From contig OY282558.1 of the NCBI GenBank assembly GCA_958295665.1, forward strand, positions 44,144,389 through 44,208,388: 64,000 nucleotides of DNA. The letters are read 5' to 3'. The stretch is from Tipula vernalis (lineage: Eukaryota; Arthropoda; Insecta; Diptera; Tipulidae). Both the position numbers and the translations under genes were made by a program. The notes below the pieces were generated by a model. It searched no databases. It had not been told where the DNA came from and was given only the letters and a program-made list of their open reading frames with translations. This document shows positions 25,781-35,927 of the stretch, in pieces (the first letter of the stretch is position 1; every line of letters begins with the position of its first letter).

Positions 25781-26497
25781 TGTCCTATGGTTGGTGGTTT
25801 GGCGTCTATTGGAGGGGGGGATCAAAGTTGAGTAGATTAATCTACCAGCTCCGTAACCTTCCAGTAGGGTGCGCATCACGTGAGCTGTTCTGGTCTTGTC
25901 ATTAGGCAGCTGCGTGATGGGTACAATTGTGTAAAGGGTAACCTGTTCACAATTCGCAAGTGTACAGGCTAAAGTACGGCGCTAAAGGAGAAAACCTTGA
26001 CAAAAAACCCTAATCTAAGGTGGAACAGCATATGCCGAAAGATGAATGGCTGATAGGTTAATCAGCCCAAAATATGCGGACTCTGGATACCAGGCACCCT
26101 CCAGTTTTATTTAGCTTTCCTGTAGTAAAGCTGGGTGACCTACAGGTGATTCGCAATTCCGAGCAACTCGTAAGAGTAAAATAAAACGGAATACGGGGCA
26201 GGAGTAGGAATATACGAGAGTGGGACAACCCTCTCGAGGTCCTTGAGCTCCAATGCTACCGTCTTTCTAGTGGAACTACATGCTGTAGTAAACATCTAGG
26301 AGGGAGAGCAATAAGCCCAGATAGTATGTATCACGTACCGGGAGGCAGTATCGTCAGGTTCATTAAGAACCTGAATATTGACTGGACGGATAATTAAGCA
26401 GGGGCCAGCACAATAGATCTTTTAGGTCGCAGTGCGAAGTGGCTGATCGCCCGCATGGCCCCCCCAATAATAATAATAATAATAATGTCCTATGGTT
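25781..26497 (+). mobile_element. LINE-derived insertion in BEL pol, 12-bp TSD and TAA tail
   Basis: A 693-bp insert (25793-26485) is bounded by perfect copies of TGTCCTATGGTT (25781-25792 and 26486-26497) and ends in a run of AAT/TAA triplets (26466-26485). This structure is expected from LINE-type target-primed integration. A plus-strand frame near 26208-26290 (GIYESG...NATVFLVELHAVV) resembles the RNase H domain of I-type LINEs. It is GC-richer than its surroundings. It is a truncated or internally deleted LINE or a LINE-driven non-autonomous derivative. Confidence 0.8.
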
Positions 26498-28056
26498 ACC
26501 AGGTATAGAGCACTTGCAGTTCCGTAAGATACCGTACAAAGTCGATAGCAGTTTAATAGTTTAGACGGGGCATCGCGCTACCAAATGCGTTGAAAATTTG
26601 ACGATACATTTTGGCTATATCAGCCGAGAATGCAATTTTATATTCTCTGAAACGAAGAACTAACGAAAATAAATCTGTTTGTACGACAGGACCAACCATC
26701 ATACAATCATTTAATGAGATTTGTGATTATGTTTTACATGATGCGTTGAACACAACGCGCAATTTGGTTTCCTGAACTTAACGTTTTAAGATTCTTTTGA
26801 AAATGATCCTCACAACAATTTTCCTTCGAGGGAGAAGTTATTCTTAGCAGTAATAGTCTCAACAGAGCACAATGACCTTTGATGTTGAATTAGGGAATTT
26901 GAATTATTTTGTACTTTCGTTTTTCCACTAAGAACATATAGTCGAATACACTATCATAAAACAATGGTGCTTCCTCAATTAACTTAAATGATTTTCCTGT
27001 GACTATAGTTCGTGATATAATTCTGCTCCGATCAGAATGTCAATACGATCTAGAATGTTGAAATATGGATCCGCAAGTTTTATATAAGATGGTAATGATT
27101 TAGTTTCGAATTTTTTGAGTTAAAATGGTAAATCACCTGTAATTTTTGGAAGCACATAACATTTTAAATTAAGATTATGTTTGGAAATTTGAGGCACGTA
27201 ATTTTACTTCCCGTCCCGGCTATTTATCAGTTACCGCTACTTGCAAAAGCTTTTACTTTTGCTGTCCCAAAACAGACGATGATGTTTAAATGAACATTGG
27301 TTACAGCCAGTGTTGGTGCAGTTGCGAACATTATGTGAAGCTGTCAAACAATTTGTGCATAAATCCTATTGCTTAAAGATGATCGACCGGATGGTTACCG
27401 CAGCAATAAAAACAAGATTGAATATTCGACAGAAATGTTGAGAGATTTCGCCTATTTTTAAAATTACTTGGAATCGATCATGGCTTTATAATTACCGAAG
27501 ATTACCGGTTTGAGAGCTGCAAGTACTCGTATGCGATTTTGTAATATTTTAATGAAATTCTCAAAGGTTATTAATGTTCTGTCATTAGATCCTTTGATTA
27601 CATCTGAACGGCTAACATTATCTAATCTTTCAGATAAGTGATGAATTAAAATAAGGCTCCAACTCCAACTATTAACTGGCATCTTCAAAGCCCTTAACAA
27701 ATTATAATTTTGTATCGCTTGATCTACGAATGCTTGTAATGACTCCGAAGAGTATGGTACAGGTGATTTAATATCGTTTAGCTGTATTAAATACATCCTT
27801 TGGATTGCTACTTCATTATTATACTTATCGTATATAGTAGTCCAAGCTAGATCATAATAACAAGCTAATACGTAGTACCACTGCTCCACATGCGATACAA
27901 GATAATGGAATTTTATTGTATTATCAATATTTCTTTCGTGTTCTTCAAAAATATCGCGAAATCTTAACCAATCAGATTCCTTACCACTAAATGAAGGTAA
28001 CTTAATTTCGGGCATTCGCTTTTCTACTGAAGAAGAAGCTCCGTTTGCCAAATCTA

Positions 28057-29116
28057 CTACGGAACACCCTGTTAAAGTTAGCCGAAAGTTTCCAGCCGAA
28101 AGTGAAAAGTCGATAACGCAGATTATGTTATTGACATTCCAGCCGAAAATAAATCAGCCTCTAAAGGGTTGTCTGGAGATGGATTGCATTGATGTGATTT
28201 ATCAATAGCTACCGCAGGAAAAAAATTCAGTTCAAGTTTCTCGAGGGAAATCTCGGAAAATTCAAAAAAGTTTCCAGCTGAAAGTATGAAATGGATGAAT
28301 AAAATAAGCCTCTAGAGGGTTATGTCTGGAGATGGATTGAATTGATGTGATTTATCAATAGCTATCGCAGGAAAAAAATTCAGTTCAAGTTTCCCGTGGG
28401 AAATCTCGGAAAATTCGATTTTTCAAAAATCATTAGAAAATTTGTAAATCATTAGAAAAAAGAATTTTGCTGACGGGACTGATTTTATTTACTCATTTTT
28501 AATTTCGGCTGGAAACTTAATTAATTTCTCCAAGATTTCCCACGGGAAAGAAACTTGAACTGAATTTGTTTCCTGCGATAGCTATTGACAAATCACATCA
28601 ATGCAATCCATCTCCAGACATAACACTCTAGAGGCTGATTTTATACAAATTTTCTAATAATTTTTTGAAAATCGAATTTTCCGAGATTTCCCACGAGAAA
28701 CTTGAACTGAATTTGTTTCCTGCGATAGCTATTGACAAATCACATCAATGCAATCCATCTCCAGACATAACACTCTAGAGGCTGATTTTATTCCAATTTA
28801 GTATATTCTTCTGATTTTCCGATATTTTCTACGTAGCAAAGTTTTACACGTAAATTTATTTACAAAAATTTTTATTTAAATCTATGTATCCTATTTAGTT
28901 TCGGCTGATAACTACTAAATTTTTTATTTTCGGCTGGAATGTTATATCATAATCTGCATTATCGAGTTTTTACTTTCGATTGGAAACTTTCGGCTGGGAT
29001 TAGACAATCTGCATTACCATTTTTTTTTACTTTCGGCTGGACTAACGCAACCTGCATTATCGACTTTTCACTTTCGGTTGACAACTTTCGGCTAACTTTA
29101 ACAGTATCTACGGAAC
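28057..29116. mobile_element. Foldback-like element with 9-bp TSD, inside BEL gag
   Basis: The element (28066-29107, 1042 bp) is flanked by perfect 9-bp copies of CTACGGAAC (28057-28065 and 29108-29116). Its ends pair through CTGTTAAAGTTAGCCGAAAG at the left and the exact complement at the right. The arms are built from repeated units: two direct copies (about 28140-28263 and 28264-28450) and two inverted copies (about 28520-28640 and 28670-28790) sharing GGAGATGGATTG, AATAGCTA and TTCAGTTCAAGTTT. Long arms made of tandem units plus a 9-bp duplication are characteristic of Foldback/Mutator-like elements. The BEL gag resumes in a compatible position on the two sides, which independently confirms the insertion. 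No transposase is present. Confidence 0.85.
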
Positions 29117-29344
29117 TATTATGGAAGGAAAATGTATGAGAGCAAATGTTTCTCTATCCTTCACCGCTACCCCGTCCAACACTTCGATTTTTGATTGAAT
29201 TTCGTCATATTTATTATAAATTTTCCATAGCCGATACATTACGAATTCAAATGAACCAATGGTCAATGTGTTTACGTCACAGTATTTCTTCTTAAAATTT
29301 GTTAATTGGCCTTTAATTGTTCGATTTCGTCTTGAGTTAGAAGT

Positions 29345-29986
29345 ATTGTATACGATTAAAATTAAAAATTATTTATTCCAAAACTAACTGAGAGAATTAT
29401 AAATAAATTTATGAAAACTCACTTAAGCGGTAAGCGAAATTACATGAACCACGCGAATATACATAATTTGCAAAAATGATAAATTTTCTTCTAAACTGTA
29501 AAATTTAAATCAACGCCTCCTTAAATTTGCGAAGAATGTTCCGATTCAATTTTTATAAATTGTAACTATAAATTGTATTATGCTAAATTTACTTAAGCTA
29601 AAATTAATTAAACTTACTGTTAAATGATGAATTGATGATCTCGAAATGTAATACCGTAATTACAGATGACGTTGGGAATGGTAATAATGATGACAGCAAC
29701 CATGCGACGATCTTGTTAACTAATTGATTGCACTATTATATTTAATTATGGAAAAGTGTTTAATTGAAACGGATTATCAAAACTGGATAATTAACTGATA
29801 CGATGATGTTTACGGTGAACACTGACGTTTAGATGACTTACAAAATTAGTATACAGATGGCAGTAAATTGCACAAAAAGTGCTTTTCTGTAGGAAAAAAA
29901 CTAGATGACCCTTGTAAACCGGTTTAAAGTGATATTACCGAATAAATAAACTTCTTATGTTTTTTATGCCTAAAGGGACCGTTACA
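29345..29986 (-). repeat. Possible 5' LTR and leader of the BEL/Pao element
   Basis: At the expected distance upstream of gag the minus strand reads TGTAACGGTCCCTTTAGGC from 29986, which looks like the start of a BEL LTR (TGT...). The LTR end and a primer-binding site could not be located, and no second copy exists in the window to confirm it. Confidence 0.35.
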
Positions 29987-32202
29987 AAAACAATTCTTTT
30001 AACAATATTTTTACGGAATATGAATATTGATGGATTCCTATTATAATTGATTGAATAAAGTTAAATGTGGAACGTGATGTATTGTCTGTGATTCAAGCGA
30101 AAACTTTAACAAAGAATATGCAGTATGCTAAGTTCTACATTTTAGCATCAAAATGTCATTTTTGGAAAAATATGGGTTAGGCCCGATGTTAATTAAGCTA
30201 TCGAAATTTAAGACTCAATGTGCGATGAACGGTACTGCACTCAAGGACGAAGCGTAGATTACTACATATATTAAAAACTGTGGGTATTTTATTTTACAAT
30301 ACTATCTGTTTAAAAATTAGCAATTTCTGTTTTCAATAATTATGACAAACCACAACTAATTTTTACCAAAAATTCTGTATGAGAATGTCTTCTCGACAAA
30401 ATAAAAAAAAAAACGCAAATCAAACAAAAAACGTACAAAAAATTTTATTTTTCCGAATAATTATCTCGTTGTTTCCTCTTTTTACGCTTTACACTTTGTG
30501 TACAGTTATAAACTCCACCTTATTTAATTTTTCCGAAATGAACTCTCTCGCATAAAGAAAATGGGAAAATTTTACGAAAAAGCTATCTATTCTGTATTTT
30601 CTTTCAATTGGTTCGTTTTTATTATAAATTATTGATTTATGTATATCTCAATGTGTACATAATATTGTACAGATATCCACCCGATACAATGATAATAATA
30701 GCATAAGGCAACAATAATAATTGGGAAAGCAACATAAAAAATTATTTATCCGAATAAATATAGAAATTTATTTATATAAATAATAAATGGCAAATTCTTG
30801 GAGGTGGATTATTTACAAATTTGTTTATACATACATATATAGACTAGATACACATTTATATGGATTGTAGGTGGCATATATGGTATGTACATACATAGTT
30901 ATACAATTACGTTTGATTTATTACAATTTTAAATGAATGAGTCATTCACAGTATCAATTTAAAATCCCCTTATCCTCTTCTATCTATATATAAATAAATG
31001 TCAACTTCGAAGAATACCGCAATAAATAATTAAGCCATCCAAAAGCAAACACATTCCTTATCCAAATAATTGAGAAGAATGAGTTGGAAGAGCTAACAAA
31101 AAAATTGCGATTTAATATTTTGATCGACTTTTCGATTTTCCAATTCCTTCTTAATTCCTTTTTCATTGTGGGATGTTATCCTTTCTCCGTTATTTATACA
31201 TCAAATTATTTCATTATTATTACGTATATTCCCTACAGAGTGTCTATAAATAAATCTATATACTGTAAACATCGATAAAAAGGATAAAAGTACAACATAC
31301 ATACATGTATACATAGGATCTTTATTGTTCTTTTCCTATAACAACAAAATTTCTTATGTACACATTACAAAATCGAATAAGTAATTATTCATACTTAATT
31401 AAATATTAATTGTTACTTCGTTTATAAGAAACAAAAAAAAATAAAAGGAAGAATACGACTAAAAGAAAATTTATATATCCTTTTGTTTTTTTATTTTGTT
31501 TTTGTTAAAAACAAAAGAGTTTTTATTTTTTTCTGTGATTTCTTTAACTAAATTAAATGGAATTGGGTTTCTTCGTCGTTGTAGTCTTCATTGGTTCATT
31601 TGTGGAAGAAACGAAGGTGATATTCATTCATGGGTTCCCTCTTTGCGTTTGAGAATTGGGGAAAATCCGACAAAATCGAAAAGTTCTAAAAGTAAATATT
31701 AAGCTGGAAAATTGATGTAAAAAAAAGGAAAAGTAAATACGAAGCAAGAAAATGTTTTTTTTTTTTTGTTTGGATTAGCTACAAAATTCGAATAAATGGG
31801 ATGAACGTACACGTATGTGTGGTATAAAAGAATTTGCAATGGTTGATTTATTATTAATGGTGTATTGATTGGTATTGAATGAAGAATTCTGGTTACATTT
31901 GAATTAGCTTAATACACTTATTTTGACATATTAAATTTTGATATATTTTTTCTTGCTTTTCAGACTGGTCATTTCAACATAGATATCTGAAAATCTGGGC
32001 CAAATGGATTTTAATAAGTAATCTTAGGATATCTAGCTATTTAACTACAGTCTCGAAGGAGATGAAGATTATAAAACGGAAGTCACACCAGAAGATAACA
32101 GGTATTCCCTTAATCAAAAAAAACAGATATGTAACATAAGCTTGATAAGAATTAAATGACACCCTGCGATTTAATATTCAGCTAAACCCGATTCGGGGGT
32201 AC
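29987..32202. other. AT-rich intergenic stretch, no gene
   Basis: Low-complexity sequence with many short frames of skewed composition. Nothing recognised as coding or as an element boundary. Confidence 0.5.
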
Positions 32203-32470
32203 TCTACGCAATTAAATGCGATGAGCAAAAATTGAGGTTGGCATACTATTCAAACATCGAGCCAACTGCGCGCATTATGCGATATTTGGTTGAAAAATTA
32301 CTCGTTTTTTAGGCTTAAAGTAGTTTTTGGAGTCTTTTTATACAAACTGCATAACAAAATCGACTCCGTTACCGAAGATGATAAAAAAAAAATCGTTTGT
32401 TTTTGATTATTATAAATCCCGCCTTCTTTCTACACATTGAAAAATTAAATACAACAAAGCAAATGATTTT
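32203..32470 (+). repeat. Dispersed repeat, copy 1
   Basis: It matches 61045-61378 in reverse orientation: shared blocks include GCAATTAAA with ATGAGCAAA, TATTTGGTTGAAAAATTA, and TTATAAATCCCGCCTTCTTT. This copy lacks about 55-70 bp found in the other. No coding function seen. Confidence 0.75.
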
Positions 32471-32492
32471 ACCGCAGTAAGTAGAAATTAAG

Positions 32493-32540
32493 TAACTAAT
32501 GCTGTGTGCCTCAGAAGACTTTTCAAACTAAACTTTTGTA
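32493..32540 (+). repeat. 48-bp segment with inverted partner at 35205-35252
   Basis: TAATGCTGTGTGCCTCAG followed by AGACTTTTCAAACTAAACTTTT recurs in inverse orientation just left of 35253, with one or two mismatches over the first 40 bp or so. It flanks the gypsy relic and may be an LTR edge (TG start) or a terminal repeat. Confidence 0.55.
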
Positions 32541-32934
32541 AAACCCAGTAATTCATGCAATATTTAAATAGATGCCACTAGGTTAAAAGTATTCAATTGT
32601 GCCTTACAGCCAACTAAACTTTTCAATGTCTCGTTTAAATAAATGACGTCTAATAAAAAAAAAACCGAATCGTTTATTAAAAGTATGTAATCCAAAATAA
32701 GATTTACATATACATAGATGTAGGATTTAAGGTATCCGAATGTGTTCAACTCGATTAGGATGCAGCCTGTATCGAATTTTATGTTATATTTAAATTGTAT
32801 AATTGCTTTATATATTATTCCTGTTATGTAAAACGATTTTGAACCATACAATCAGATTAAAGCAATTGATTTTGGTGTTTCGAGTAGTAAACAACTCGTG
32901 CTTTTTCCTTAAAAACTAATTAAACACTACACTT

Positions 32935-34770
32935 TGGGGCTCAACCGGAATCGATCAGCGGGTAGTTTTGAGCAACATACATATATTAAGGAAATTCCTT
33001 AACCTATTGAGTTTTCTTGAAGCAAATGTGTAGTTTAGTACGTTTAGGTTCAGTTTTGGTGCGTTTAAGGCGTTGTATTCCAAACAGGGAAAGCCGACCG
33101 ATTAAACATTTAAGTTTGTGGTGATTAACGTGTATAAAAGTTTATCGTGAAGTTAATATAGTTGGCGAATTTTTATATCCGTGAGGGATTTTCCATATAC
33201 CAAGATTTGTGGTGATATGCCGTGGAATAACACCGAATTTGTGAGTCGAGAAATATAAAGTACCGTATTGTGTACCAAGGATGTTTGCGTGAAATTTAAA
33301 AATAAGTGTTGTTGGATAGAGTTTTAATTTAGTGAAGATAAAAGATAAAACTAGAACGGTTCTTATAATTTATTGTGTTTAAATATGCAGTAAAGTTGTT
33401 TTGATTTTAGGGCTGAAAGTGAGATTTGCTATTATATAACAAATTATTAAGAAATTTTAACGGAGATGGGCCGAAAAAAAAATAATCTTCATAATTCACC
33501 TGAAATTGAGGACGCTTTTATGCGTAAGATGATGGAAATATTTAGAAGAGCCGCGAATGGTGAGTCGGTGAATTCAAATAATACAGTGCTATTGAACGAA
33601 CCAAAAAGCAGCACTATGATGCTACTGCTGGAGATTGCTTAAGTTTTCGAGATGTCGAAGAATCGCTTTCGAAGTCTAACGGGGAGGATGATTATCCCGT
33701 CGAGAAATCGATTCAGGATGTCGAAGATGCTGCTTTATGTATGAAATGGAATGCTGAACAGAAAGTAATTTATTCAAAAAGACTGTTAACTGGAAAAGGA
33801 AAAAGACAGTTGACGTTTGGCGGTTACTGATACCTGGGAAAATCTACCCACACATTTAGTCAACGAGTTCAAAAAGAAAGTGAATTCTGCTGTGGCGCAT
33901 GGCAGAGAGGAAGAAAAAGAAAGATGAATCTTTCAAAAATTATTTAATCGCTATGCGTGAACTAGGTCAAACCGGCAACTTGGAAGATGTTTCGATAATC
34001 GATTACTGTATAAGTGGAATAACCGATTGTGAACATAATAAGGCGGTTTTATATGGATCAACCAATTTAGTAATTTATGGAGAAGTCAAACAAAAAATTA
34101 AGATAAAAGCACCAATCGAAAGCGTAAAAACAAAGCCAATTGAGAACAAAAAGTCAAATAGATTCAGAGGAATGCCAAGATGTTACAGCTGTGGTAGAAC
34201 CGGCATCTAGGGAAAGATTGCTCAGCCAAATAAATCTTGTGCAGCCATAGAGAATCAGGATGATTGTTCATCTAAATCTGTCAAAAATGTAATGTTCAAT
34301 GGAAAGGAACTTTGTGCACTAGTTGATACCGGAAGCGACATTAGTTAATGTCACATAAAAAATTCATTGGAACGGGCATTTGCGAATTTAGCGAGAAGTG
34401 CACAATATTCCATGGTGCGGGGTCCAGAGATGTATCAATCGTAGGTATAGGTTTAATGCAAAGCTAAAAATAGATGATAAAGTATATGAGACCACAATTC
34501 ACATAGTTCGTGATGGAATACTGCCAGTTGACTTTTTATTGGGTAGAGATTTGGATAGAGAAAATTTATTCCGGGAAACGTTTCAATGGTGATTGAGCAT
34601 GGAGAACTTCCGCTGAACATAAACCATATTAATGATCGTGAAGTGGCGGATAGAATTCGATTATTGGTAGTAAACTAAAATCCAGAGAAGAGAACGCCAA
34701 GTCCAAACATAAAAATGCATATTGAGCTGACTGTAGAGAAACCGATTGCTTATAAACTGAATTTGTAAGA
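32935..34770 (+). pseudogene. Ty3/gypsy relic: PBS, gag, zinc knuckle, protease
   Basis: A TGGGGCTCAACCGG sequence at 32935-32948, just after ...ACTACACTT, looks like a tRNA primer-binding site behind an LTR end. A leader of about 0.5 kb leads to ATG at 33466 (MGRKKNNLHNSPEIEDAF), a gag start broken after about 50 codons. A gag C-terminal frame at 33899-34210 contains a CYSCGRTGI zinc-knuckle half. The protease follows: LVDTGSDIS active-site loop at about 34320-34347 and a flap/tail frame 34398-34592 with LPVDFLLGRDL. The sequence ends at the linker to reverse transcriptase (about 34770), where an inverted-repeat element begins. Several frameshifts and stops; RT, RNase H and integrase are absent. 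Confidence 0.75.
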
Positions 34771-34771
34771 A

Positions 34772-35027
34772 AATTATTAAAATTATTAAAACAGTATGAT
34801 TTTAATTAACAATAGTTTAAATATCGTGCATTTACTAAAAATAAAATTTAAAATTTTAACAGTTTTAATACAAAATTTCATTTTATCGTTTTAATTTACG
34901 ATGATAAATTGAAATTTTGCATTAAAACTGTTAAAATTTTAAATTTTATTATTAGTTTCCACAAGTTATGCACGATATTTTAACTATTGTTAATTAAAAT
35001 CATACAGTTTTAACTATTTTAATAATT
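34772..35027. mobile_element. Foldback MITE (about 256 bp palindrome)
   Basis: Two arms of about 105-115 bp are near-perfect complements (each carries AACAATAGTT, ATATCGTGCAT and AAATTTAAAATTTTAACAG) around a loop of about 30 bp at about 34883-34912. It sits at the broken right end of the gypsy relic. Target duplication could not be fixed because the flanks are AT-rich. Confidence 0.75.
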
Positions 35028-35927
35028 ATGTTACATAATTTGGTAAAAAAGGGAATATCGTTCTCGTTACTCGTTCTCAATGTGTACCGCGCCTTACTGA
35101 CTACGTATTTTAAACTGCATGTCATACAAATTGAAAAGTCGTCGAAAAGTAACCTCGTAAACTGCCTTTTCACCAAGCATCTATGAGGAAATAGCGAAAG
35201 CTTCAAAATTTGAAAAGTTTAGTTTGAAAAGTCTGCTGAGGCACACAGCATTAGGCTGGAAACACACCGAATTAGTCAAAACGTTTTTGCTTCGAGTAGG
35301 CAAGACGATTTCTCTAAACATAGTGCACATACAATCAAACAAATTGTTTTTAGTCAAATTGTCTCGTGTTGCTTTATAGGTTGGTGTGAATTGATTTTAT
35401 AGAATACAAAATTTCGTCGGAGTCAGAGGATGATTTTGTATTATGTGCTTATTATTTTATATATAAATATAATAAACCACCTTAAAGATTCGGCAGTATG
35501 TATATTGTAGATATACACGTATATGTGTATTGTAAGTAGGTACATATATTGTTGTAGGTATATTGACGATTGGAACCGTGATTTTAGAGAAAATATTTGT
35601 CGGCTTCACAACTTCAAAAAATTTCCATTATACCATATTTCAGTCGTTCTGCGAGCGCTGATGCTAATTTTTGTACGGTGTTACAGCTTTATTTTATTCC
35701 GATAGGTAGTGCTTTCTCTCTATTTCTAATCGTCAATTGCATTTTAATACAATTTACGAAACGACTTCAAACACTTTTTTTTTTTTGATTAAATCAGTTA
35801 TGTCTTGTGTTGCTTTGATTTGTGTCAGTGTGAATTAGCACATTGATTTATGGAGTACGAACACCTTCAATCATGTTTCATTAGTCAAATTTGACTTAAC
35901 ACAATTTTGCTTTATTATACAGGGTGT

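Larger units (their letters stand above)
24554..29340 (-). pseudogene. Degenerate BEL/Pao LTR retrotransposon, gag-pol
   Basis: Minus-strand order is gag, protease, RT, integrase. Gag begins near 29340 (segments RNRTIKGQLTNFKK and DEIQSKIEVLD), is interrupted by a Foldback-like insertion, and continues from 28051 with MPEIKLPSFSGKESDW, typical of BEL gag (DUF1759). A worn zinc-knuckle CFYCCGNH lies near 27420, and IDILIGAEL of the protease/RT linker near 27030. KKQTIPRLQRLELCA of the RT/RNase H region lies near 25500, a CHTCVCCSHVRP zinc-binding segment near 24900, and the integrase motifs YSDNATNF and PPRSSHFGG at 24680-24554. Many frameshifts and stops make it inactive. It ends abruptly after PPRSSHFGG; no 3' LTR was found. 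The gag frame 28051-27464 is the longest surviving piece (195 codons, first codon TTG, so not a true start). Confidence 0.85.
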
